A stretch of DNA of 64,000 nt from Eunapius fragilis (Eukaryota; Porifera; Demospongiae; Spongillida; Spongillidae), in assembly GCA_963681505.1 (NCBI GenBank), contig OY811992.1:620001-684000 (forward strand), given 5' to 3'. Positions 1 to 8,623 of this stretch are shown here, in pieces. Both the position numbers and the translations under genes were made by a program. The notes under the pieces were generated by a model. The model saw only the letters and a program-made list of their open reading frames with translations, had not been told where the DNA came from and ran no database searches. Position 1 is the first letter of the stretch. Each line of letters begins with the position of its first letter.

Positions 1-2314
1 TCCTGCAGGAGTCAAGTATTTCAATGTATGACTCCTGCAGGAGTCAATTATGTTAATATGTATGACTCCTAAAGGAGTCAAGTATCTTCATCAATGACTC
101 CTGCAGGAGTCAAGTATGTCAGTATGAATGACTCCTGCAGGAGTCATATGTCAATTTGTATGACTCCTGCAGGAGTGAGCAATCTCCGTGTATGACTCCT
201 GCAGGAGTCAAGAATGTCAGATTGTGTGAGTCTGGCAGGAGTCAAGAATGTCAATATGTATGACTCCTGCTGGAGTCAACTATATATTTGCATGACTCCT
301 GCAGGAGTCAAGTATGTCAGTATGCATGACTCCTGCAGGAGTCAAGTTACTCAATGTATGACTCCTGCAGGAGTCAAGTTACTCAATGTATAACTCCTGC
401 AGGAGTCAATTATGTCACTATGCATGACACCTGCGGGAGTCAAGTAGTTCAATGTATGACTCATGTCAATATGTATGACATCTGTAGAAGTCATGTATCT
501 CCATGCATGACTCCTGCAGGAGTGAACAATCTCCATGTATGACTCCTGCAGGAGTCAAGTATGTCAGTTTGTATGACTGCTGTAGGAGTCAAATATGTCA
601 CTATGAATGACTCCTGCAGGAGTCAAGTATTTCAATGTATGACTCCTACAAGAGTCAAGTTTGTCAGTATGCATGACTCCTGCAGGAGTCAAATATTTCA
701 ATGTATGACTCCTGCAGGAGTCAAGTATCTCCATGCATGACTCCTGCAGGAGCAAGTATGTCAGTATGGATGACTCCTGCAGGAGTCAAGTAAGTCACTC
801 AAGTATTTCAATGTATGACTCCTGCAGGAGTCAAGTATTTCAATTTATGACTCCTGCAGGAGTCAAGTATGTCAATATGTCTGACTCCTACAGGAGTCAA
901 GTATTTCAATTTATGACTCCTGCAGGAGTCAAGTATGTCAATATGTCTGACTCCTGCAGGAGTCAAGTATTTCAATGTATGACTCCAGCAGGAGTCAAGT
1001 ATTTCAATATATGACTCCTGCAGGAGTCAAGTATGTCAATATGAATGACTCCTGCAGGAGTCAAGTACAGTTGTATCTCCATGCATGACTCCTGAACGAG
1101 TCAAGTATGTTAGTATCAATGACTCCTACAGGAGTCATATGTCAATATGCATGACTCCTGCAGGAGTGAGCATGCAATCTCCATGTATGACTTCTGCAGG
1201 AGTCAAGTATGTCAGAATGTATGACTCCTGCAGGAGTCAAGTATGTCAATATGTCTGACTCCTGCTGGAGTCAAGTACATGTATTTCAATGTATGACTCC
1301 TGCAGGAGTCAAGTATTTCAATGTATGACTCCTGCAGGAGTCAAGTATTTCAATGTATGACTCCTGCAGGAGTCAAGTATGTATATATGAATGACTCCTG
1401 CAGGAGTCAAGTATCTCCATGCATGACTGCTGAAGGAGTCAAGTATGTCAGTATCAATGACTCCTACAGGAGTCATATGTCAATATGTGTGTCTCCTGCA
1501 GGAGTGAGCAATCCCCATGTATGACTCCTGCAGGAGTCAAGTATGTCAGAATGTATGACTCCTGCAGGCATCAAGTATGTCAATATGTATAACACCTGCA
1601 GGAGTCAACTATGTATTTGCATGACTCCTGCAAGAGTCAAGTATGTCAGTATGCATGACTCCTGCAGGAGTCAAGTATCTCAATGTATGATTCGTCCAGG
1701 AGTCATGTATCTCCATGCATGACTCCTGCAGTAGTCAAGTATGTCAGTATGTATGACTCCTGCAGGAGTCAACTATATATTTGCATGACTCCTGCAGGAG
1801 TCAAGTATGTCAGTATGCAAGACTCCTGCAGGAGTCAAGTATCTCAATGTATGACTCCTGCAGGATTCAAGTATCTCCATGCATGCATGACTCCTGCAGG
1901 AGTCAAGTATGTCAGTATGTATGACTCCTGCAGGAGTGAACAATCTCTATGTATGACTCCTGCAGGAGTCAAGTATGTCAGTATGTATGACTCCTGCAGG
2001 AGTCAAATAAGTCACTATGAATGACTCCTGCAGGAGTCAAGTATTTCCATGTATGACTCCTACAAGAGTCAAGTTTGTCATTATGCATGACTCCTGCAGG
2101 AGTCAAATATTACAATGAATGACTCCTGCAGGAGTAAAGAATGTCAATATGTATGACTCCTCCAGGAGTCATGTATCTCCATGCATGACTCCTGTATGAG
2201 TCAAGTATGTCAGTATATGTATGACTCCTGCAGGAGTCAACTATATATTTGCATGACTCCTGCAGGAGTCAAGTATGTCAGTATGCAAGACTCCTGCAGG
2301 AGTCAAGTATCTCA
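1..2314 (+). repeat. P satellite array, left part (18-bp palindrome repeat)
   Basis: Tandem array of the perfect palindrome TGACTCCTGCAGGAGTCA (contains a PstI site), separated by spacers of about 13-20 bp, giving a period of about 31-38 bp. A few spacer classes recur: agtatttcaatgta, agtatgtcagtatgNa, agtatctccatgca, actatatatttgca and gagcaatctccatgta. The order of spacer classes repeats at longer range: the stretch near 790-1500 matches the order at 19130-19740, so units are copied in blocks. Point changes in the palindrome are scattered. Open frames of 60-113 codons on both strands (MTPAGVKYV-type peptides) come from the repeat and are not genes. The array stops at 2314, where a transposon begins, and resumes at 19036. 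Confidence 0.95.
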
Positions 2315-2337
2315 CACTATGGAAAAAGACAGTTATA
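2315..2337 (+). repeat. Left terminal inverted repeat of the CACTA-like element
   Basis: Starts CACTATGG and pairs with 19013-19035 read on the minus strand (CACTGTGG). About 19 of 23 positions agree when one gap is allowed. It lies immediately inside the TCA target duplication. Confidence 0.7.
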
Positions 2338-2527
2338 CACTGGGTGTATTTGTACTATATACGCAGAGTTATACACCAAAACGTATATAGCTGTTATACA
2401 ATAAGTGTATTACAAGCGTATAACAAGTGTAATACTGTTATACACAGTTACACACATCGTTGAGGTAAGTGTGCGGTAAGATTGTGATTGCAGATACTAC
2501 ACATGAAGTATACATACTGTGTATAAC
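2332..2527 (+). repeat. Left subterminal GTTATAC repeats
   Basis: GTTATAC occurs at 2332, 2368, 2393 and 2437, and its complement GTATAAC at 2418 and 2521, mixed with related GTGTAT motifs. Dense short motifs in both orientations next to the ends are typical of CACTA elements, where they bind transposase. That role here is inferred. The rest of this stretch up to 2720 has no convincing gene; it holds a polyadenylation-like AATAAA (2578-2583) and a hairpin (2590-2616). Confidence 0.6.
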
Positions 2528-2589
2528 ACAGCGCTTGCACATTTACTTATTCATCGTTATCGCTGCACGTGCTTGGTAATAAATCAGAG

Positions 2590-2616
2590 ACTGCCTCCTG
2601 AACGAGAGGAGGCAGT
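2590..2616 (+). other. Perfect 10-bp hairpin followed by T-run
   Basis: ACTGCCTCCT pairs perfectly with AGGAGGCAGT across a 7-base loop (gaacgag). AATAAA lies just upstream (2578-2583) and TTTT overlaps the 3' side. It could be a 3'-end signal for a plus-strand transcript of the element or a structural part of the subterminal region. No coding sequence upstream supports the first option. Confidence 0.5.
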
Positions 2617-2721
2617 TTTATAAACACGTTGAACCACCGCGATCGATGATAAGTACAGTACGCGGCCTAGAATGTAAGTTGATGACGTTTCTCGCTAGCC
2701 TCATTTAAGGAAATTCATACA

Positions 2722-3122
2722 CACAGTGCAAAAAGTTAGTTATACGATACTGTATATTTTTTGCGTATATTGAAGAATACTCAAAATATACGCGTGTGTA
2801 GTATATTTTAAGTATACGACGGCGTATATTCAAGAATACGCATGTGTTAGTTACGTCACTGTTTATATAGGCACCGCACTGCAAAAGGTTAGTTTTACGA
2901 TGCTGTATATTTTTGCGTATATTTGAAGAATACCCAAAATATACACCTGAGTAGTATAAGCCTGCGTATATTCAAGAATCCGCAAGTGTCGAATACGTCA
3001 CTGTTTTTATATAGGCCCCACAGTGCAAACGTTAGTTTTATCATTACCGTATATTTTTGCGAATACATGCACGCCGGAGTAGTATATTGTAATCCGCAAG
3101 CGTCACCGTTTATATAAGCACG
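2722..3122 (+). repeat. Three tandem copies of a ~150-bp terminal-like unit
   Basis: Copies start near 2722, 2875 and 3021, each opening with a CACAGTGCAAAAAG-like sequence, then GTTAGTT(A/T)TACGAT, TGTATATTTTTGCG, a run of gaatac/gtatatt motifs and CACTGTTTATATAGGC. The third copy is shorter and more diverged. The opening sequence resembles the outer ends of the 16.7-kb element (CACtRTGgAAAAAG...GTTATA), so this looks like a terminal/subterminal segment that was amplified in tandem. The repeated TATATAGGC could act as TATA-like sites. The 64-79 codon open frames here are incidental. Confidence 0.7.
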
Positions 3123-5872
3123 TTTTCGATACACCAGTGAGTATTTTTATATCGTACTACCAACCGTGCATATTCAAATTCTTGTGTGTATATACTTGTG
3201 GGAATTTTTCAAATCCTTACACGTTAATAACCTACACCGCCTTGCATGCGACAGTCAGCACATGTCAAAGACCGCGATTGATTTCATAATTGATTTAAAA
3301 TCACTTGTAAAATGATCGCATGATTGACAGAACAGTATCTTATACGCAGGTGTGCTTTAAGCATCTATGAAATCAAAAATTGATTTTGACCCTGCGCATG
3401 CAGGATAAACGGAACCCAACACGATGATTATTGACGATAACATACAGTGTATTTGCTGTGTGCCAAACGAAGGCCCCACTTTTCTTATCGGACCAGAAGC
3501 AGACAGCACCCCCCCCCCCCCCCCTCCCAATTTTTCTTATATCAGGGCTGATATCCTGAACGCCACTGATTCAGTGTGGAATTCGATCGCAAAATCGAAG
3601 TCTAACTATACAGATCGATATAACTTACAAATTCCCTTCGCACACACTACATCCTATATATCTATATACACACTGCTTATATTGACCCTGTGTATTTGTA
3701 TCTTTCAGCATGCAGGAGTGCTGCTCCTGGCCCTCGTGTTTTCGAACATAGAAGCTACCACTCACTGTAGCACTTGTCATCAGAAGTATTCGCAACCAAC
3801 TTACTGTAAGGTATTGTAAAGTGAATGTATCACTATGTTATGGATGACAAAGGAAGTATTTATAAACACAAGTTTGGCTCTACACTATATGGAGAATGGC
3901 TCTGGCATTTTCTCTTATATTAAGCAAATGTGTTAGTCCTTGGAAGCTGGCAGTGGGCTCCTTCCCGATCATAGCAGTCTCAAACTGCTGGATATCCTAG
4001 TGCAAAATTGGGGTCTTGGAAGGTCCGTATCCCTGAACATCACTGTTATTATGAGCTCACCACTAAATCCTACAAGTGGGAGCAATGGATGGTGCAGTCT
4101 TGATGCACTGGAGTGCAGGATAATCCAATGAAATGAGGCCTGGGATAGAGGTTTCTAATTATTAACCACTAGTGACTGCCAAACTCAAATGTATCTTTAT
4201 TGCTAAATAGGATCGAATGCAAGAGCCATCCTCCAAAGAGTAATTATATCTGGTTATTTTATTTTCAAGTTGCATCGTGATGGTACTCCTTTCACTTGCC
4301 TTACATGCATGGTTATTGTTACCACATCCCTCTCCCTCTTGACCTTTGGTGCCAGCAACTATTAGCACATCAGCAGCATTACACTCCAACATAGAATACA
4401 CAAACACAAACAAAAACCCATAACAGATTGTTCCACCTCTCCACCACCAGTAACCAGATCCTTGCAGCACGACAGCACTGTGTTCCACATAAGACCACAC
4501 ATACAACATACGCATATATAAGAGCAATGGGCATAAATAAAACCTAACTAACTCTATTTAGAACAGGTGAGCGCACCTGATCTCGGAAAGAACCCGTGGA
4601 AAAACCATCTGAAGGAAAAAACTGGCGCAAAAACCTTCCTAACTACACTGCTCATCATGCACAGGTTACAATGGCTTCTTCTGGTCAGATCCACCATCAT
4701 CCGTATATACTCTGGACACACCATCACAAGGTAAATTGCAAGACACAACGTGCACTTAGAATGCTGACTCAATAACACCTTCACTCCCTTATAAATCTGC
4801 TGCCATGTGTAGCCACTAAATCTCACATTTAGGCAGGAGCTTATCTCCTGTCTTTCAACCGACTAGAACTATATGTGACGTGTATATATGCGTACCATGT
4901 GTGTATGTCTGTGTCTATGCCTGTGTGTTGACACTTGTTTGTGTATGTGCAAGTGTGTGTGTCTGTGTGTATGGACATCTGTTTGTGTGCATGTATATGT
5001 GTGTCTGGGTGTGGAGCAGTCTATAAATACATGCTAATTGTGTGTGAATGTGTGTATTTATGGACGTATAAATGTGTGTCATTACTATTTTTAATTTGTA
5101 CCATTTCCATTCTTACCATACTGTTTAAAGGTTTTTGATGCCACTTCAAGAATGCTTGATCATCTTACTTGTAAGTTCTCTGTTATCGGTGTAATTTACA
5201 TGACAACCGATTTTTAATAAGTGCGCCAATTAGAGTATGCCAACATTAGCAATTGCACGTGATAGTAATTTTGGCGGGTTTCCGTGCAAGTGTGGCCTCG
5301 AAACACGGCTGTTTTATTGCATTGAATCGATGGAAACTTAGTACGCGCGCGCCGCGTAAAAATTTCCCCTAGCAACCTCCTTGGATACCATGGAGGCATG
5401 TCGCTTCACAATGGCTTACAAGTGCGTGGGAGCGTAGCCACGCCTCAAAACTTTTAAGATGATTGAAGCAGTCCCCTGACTCTGTTTTTATGTGCTTTCT
5501 GATTTTAAATTTCTATTATTTCACGCGTTGTTTGACCATAAATCAGATAACGTATTTCAATTATACTGCTACTCCTGCAGTTTTCCTAAGGAAATGTTTA
5601 AAAAAACTAAAAAGCTTGCCAAGTTAGCTACCAGATTATGCAGAGCAATTGTTATGAGACCTTTTTTTAATCCGTATATTGCATATCCAATGTGGCTACC
5701 TACAAGTCATGAAACACTCATAATAATTACACAGTGAATCACAAAATCGCACATAAAGGTATTAATTACTATACAAACATTATGTAGGTTCGTTCAGGTA
5801 GCATCTCAGCTGAAATACAATTGCACCAGTACAATTAAATGAACATACATGAATACGCAGACATTTACTCAC
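3123..5872. other. Interior of element, no recognised gene
   Basis: A 131-codon plus-strand frame (3424-3819) contains an encoded poly-proline from a C16 run (3509-3524) and an acceptor-like tgtatctttcag near 3709; I do not recognise its product. A 121-codon minus-strand frame (4162-4527), a 90-codon minus-strand frame (4554-4826) and an 81-codon plus-strand frame (5492-5737) are likewise unrecognised, without convincing splice sites. 4896-5082 is an imperfect TG-rich simple repeat. A short CpG-rich patch (gcgcgcgccgcg) sits near 5344. Confidence 0.5.
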
Positions 5873-7413
5873 CTACAATTGCTTACTTTTCTTTTTGTAG
5901 TGTTTTACTTCAGGCCTAGCAGCTACATTAATTGGTGTTACGTGTAACATATGCTCTTTTAACATTAATAATAATTTCTGTGCAGGTTGCTTAACAGAGT
6001 TATATGTGTGAACAAGGTTATTGAAGTACGGATGCATGCGTTCAATACCCTGCTCCCCTAAGTAGCCAAAACCAAAATGCCATCGTCTTAAGAAGGGTAC
6101 CACATGAGACTCAAGTATGTGCATTTTAGGGGTTGAAATGGAGACTCAGTTGAAATGGAGACTCTGAAATCTCCAGTTTGAGATGAAATGACTTCCAAAA
6201 GCTTGGCTCTTTCTTCAGGAGTACAAGCCTCCACTTCTTTGGACAGCTGAGTCATTGTGTCACCAGCACTAACAAAACTACGACGATCACTCAGGTTCGT
6301 GGTTCGATTCTTCACAGTTTTGGAAGACGCAGAGCTGGTAGGAACCTGAGCCTGACTGATATGTGCAAAATGGAGTGGCTATGAGAATTGTATGTAATAA
6401 ATGACTGAAAATTTAAAAATTGTGAGCGAAGTATTTACCTTCCCTGAGGTTTTTACTACTAGTACATCTTTTGTTGGACTTTGCAACAGGGAACGCCTCA
6501 CAAAATGTGACTGTAATGCTGACTCAACAGGAGATAGGGGCTCAGTCACAGGATTGTGAAGAATCTCTTGAAGTACACCATCCACTGGAACATACTGACA
6601 TGAGCTTTGCAAATGAGGTGTGTAGTCTGATAGTGGAAATTTGTTTTTGCATCGACTGCAAGCAACACTGATACTGCTTAGTGTGTCTAAAACAAGGCTA
6701 CATGGTGGTCTTATTGTAGCAGCATCCTTCAAATGATCCCCATAACAACAGGGACACACAAGCTCATGCTTGACTTCAAGCCAAGAGCAGCAACATTTGG
6801 AGCATACTATAGCTCCACATGTAACTAACTCAATTGGGCTGTTGAGGACTTCGAGACACAGTGGACACATAGCGCTATCTCTAGATGCCTTACCCATCAA
6901 TTTGGGTGGCTCTTCAGTAAATGGTACAAGAGGCGGTGGTGCTATCAATTCAATGTGATGGACTAAATTCCTGATTGGAATTTCTGGAGGCCTACCATCT
7001 AACTTGATCCTCTTTGGTCTCCCTCCCCTATCACATTTCCTCCCTTGCTCACACACCGTACACACATCGTCATTGTGTGACATCCAACCATCAAAAACCA
7101 CAGTGCACACATTGTATGATCTTCCGCTATCTAGTGCCTTCTTATAAGATGCAATGGTTTAGTAGCACAAGTAGCAAAATGAGGTGGGATGTGTGGATGG
7201 CAGATCATTGCTGATACTTATTCCGAATACAATTTATTAATAGGTCTGAAGTATATGAGATACAACTGTAGATAGGTACTTTGCGTCTTGTAGATGTGCA
7301 AAGCCTAGCACAAATCCTGCATATCTTTGCTAAATGGTGTGCATGTTCCGCCATTGTGTGACTTTACGCAAGCGCTCACCTCCAACTACGTGAAAGTCAA
7401 CGATTTTAGCCAT
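5873..7413 (-). pseudogene. RAG1-N-terminus-like RING/zinc-finger transposase gene, decayed
   Basis: Tentative model, minus strand: exon 1 7413-7380 (ATG, donor GTGAGC), exon 2 7130-6439 (donor GTAAATAC), exon 3 from 6351 (acceptor cagtcag), then a C-terminal segment 6124-5873 in another frame. Exon 2 holds a Cys-rich start (CTVC...RKC with GRPK), a RING-like domain (C-x2-C near 6867, CGAIVCSKC, CPCC near 6750) lacking the usual His, and a C-x2-C...H-x4-C zinc finger (6660-6598). This order resembles the N-terminal region of RAG1 and of RAG1-N-like invertebrate transposons. The last part, with GYLGEQGIERMHPYFNNL, resembles the C-terminal, catalytic-Glu-containing end of CMC transposases as I remember them. 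The long middle region with the catalytic aspartates is missing, and a 17-bp duplication shifts the frame. Inferred: an inactivated transposase remnant. Family assignment is from memory and needs a profile search. Confidence 0.5.
6132..6165 (-). repeat. 17-bp tandem duplication causing a frame shift
   Basis: 6132-6148 and 6149-6165 are adjacent copies of a 17-base unit (gttgaaatggagactc plus one base), identical at 16 positions. It lies exactly where the frame of exon 3 of the RING/zinc-finger gene changes to that of the C-terminal segment. With a single copy the two would be in the same frame, so the duplication by itself explains the break. Confidence 0.8.
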
Positions 7414-7792
7414 ATTATAGAATACGAGAAAAAAACACTCATTATACCTGGTTACTTTACAAGTGTTGTGTAATGACACAGGAACACAGATATGTTGGCA
7501 GAATCGCTGGGAAAACTGCAGGAAGCTGAAAAAGTGACCTTCTATGCACACCGCTCGAACCACTCGTTGTAAACGTAGCTCAATTAACACGTGCGCAGTA
7601 GACAGGAACCAAAAACTGAAGTTGCGTGCTTGGGACACGAAATCCATCTAGGACTGCCCCACAATATGCTACGTGCCAAACCTTGTACATTGCCACCCGA
7701 TACCAGACATAATCGAGCGTTTCGAAACATACTTGGTTGCTATGCTGGTTGCTAAGAGGATGTTAACTAATACCGTAAAATTCTATTTATAA
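7414..7792. other. Gap between two divergent genes
   Basis: No recognised gene. A 105-codon minus-strand frame starts at 7647 and overlaps the proposed first exon of the RING/zinc-finger gene in the same frame; its extra N-terminal part is not recognised. The position between oppositely oriented transcription units makes this a candidate two-way promoter, but no clear TATA box is seen. GGTTGCTATGCTGGTTGCTA near 7733 is a short direct repeat. Confidence 0.3.
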
Positions 7793-8465
7793 ACTAAGTT
7801 TCCAGCCGCAAACAGCCGTGGAAAGTGGAAAGGTACGTGTCTTTTATCATTTGAAGGATCCGTTTGTGGTGTAGTAAACCAGCCCCTAAAGACAAGCCTA
7901 GTATACGGTAAGTACTTCTCAACCAATGTTGTGAGCAAGTGTCTGACTTTGAATAGCTTGTCATATCGCAATTTGTGCACTTTTTTGGTGGTCGATTCTG
8001 CTAAGGTAAGTGACGCTATGGCATTGCTGCTACCTTTATTTTGCTTTTCTGCAGCGTTTCGACTCGAACTGGTAAGTATGCCCTGAGGCGCTAAAACTTT
8101 TTTTTTTTTGCCTTAGGACGAGAACTCAAACACGAGAACTCAAGCACGAGAACGCCAACGAGTCTATCCGAATTGGTAAGTATGGCAATATCAATTGGCG
8201 CCAAATGTTATTTTGTTCTCGTCTATCATCAGGTCACGTATGAAGTTAGTACGTGGGGACCGCTGTCTCAAGATTATGGTGTTTGTATCTGTTTGTAACT
8301 GTTGTTTTTGACGTTGTATCACTTATATGTACGAAGAAAATTTTTATAACCAACCAGAGGCAAGGGAAGGGGGAGGGGGAGTGCGGAAGGACCAGTTTAC
8401 GGAAGATCAGAAACGAAATATACGATAGTGCACGGTTCAATAAAGCAGGTAACGTTAATGAAATT
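7793..8465 (+). other. Candidate spliced plus-strand gene with micro-introns
   Basis: Three strong intron signatures lie in a row: 8006-8054 (GTAAGT...TTTTCTGCAG, 49 bp), 8072-8116 (GTAAGT...12 T...CCTTAG, 45 bp) and 8176-8232 (GTAAGT...ATCATCAG, 57 bp). They define exons ending at 8005, a 17-base micro-exon 8055-8071, 8117-8175, and one starting at 8233. Joined, one frame stays open from 7793 to a TGA at 8241-8243 (about 100 codons), but no ATG starts it, so a 5' exon is missing or the RNA is non-coding. AATAAA at 8439-8444 could end the transcript. The third exon contains a threefold cgagaactcaa-type mini-repeat. The product is not recognised. The locus faces away from the RING/zinc-finger gene, so 7414-7792 may hold a shared promoter. 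Confidence 0.5.
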
Positions 8466-8523
8466 CAGAGGTTTGCTAGGATACCACAAACCACACGTGA
8501 CTGACTATATTGCAATATACGCT

Positions 8524-8549
8524 CCTGCTTATATGGTTCTATAAGCAGG
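8524..8549 (+). other. Perfect 10-bp hairpin near the inner right terminus
   Basis: CCTGCTTATA pairs with TATAAGCAGG across a 6-base loop (tggttc). It sits about 75 bp inside the inner right terminus at 8623. On the left side a 10-bp hairpin (2590-2616) lies just outside the inner left terminus. The two hairpins differ in sequence. Confidence 0.5.
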
Positions 8550-8623
8550 TGCTTATATTTTTTGCGTATATTCGAATATACGCTGTAGTATACAGTATCG
8601 TATAACACACTTTTTGCACAGTG
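8550..8623 (-). repeat. Inverted relative of the 2722-3122 terminal unit
   Basis: Read on the minus strand this is CACTGTGCAAAAAG, GTGTGTTATACGATACTGTATA, then gcgtatattcgaatatacgc, matching the first copy at 2722 over about 50 bp. The palindrome gcgtatattcgaatatacgc (8563-8582) is a fold-back of the same gtatatt motif. Confidence 0.65.

Larger units (their letters stand above)
2722..8623. mobile_element. Possible inner CACTA-related element (inverted termini)
   Basis: The left end CACAGTGCAAAAAGTTAG is matched in inverted orientation at 8623 by CACTGTGCAAAAAGTGTG. Both continue identically as GTTATACGATACTGTATA, about 35 bp with few mismatches. They resemble the outer ends, so this may be a second, nested member of the same family enclosing the RING/zinc-finger gene. 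No target duplication is seen (aca before, tgc after). The alternative is internal copies of the outer element's subterminal repeats. Confidence 0.4.

Noticed and set aside
1..2314. CRISPR-like array: palindromic repeats with similar-length spacers
   Set aside because: Spacers are not unique; a few classes recur many times, the context is eukaryotic, and no cas genes are present. It is a satellite.
1..2314. TGACTC as AP-1/GCN4 binding sites
   Set aside because: The palindrome gives TGACTCC, not the full TGA(C/G)TCA site, so a specific claim is not supported.
351..2463. Frames of 61-113 codons in the P satellite
   Set aside because: Repeat-derived (SCRSQV/TPAGVKYV); both strands are similar because of the palindrome.
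3424..3819. 131-codon plus-strand frame as a gene
   Set aside because: No recognisable domain; the proline run is an encoded C16 tract; a possible internal splice acceptor argues against a single exon.
4935..5138. Cys/Val-rich 67-codon frame
   Set aside because: Translation of a TG-rich simple repeat.
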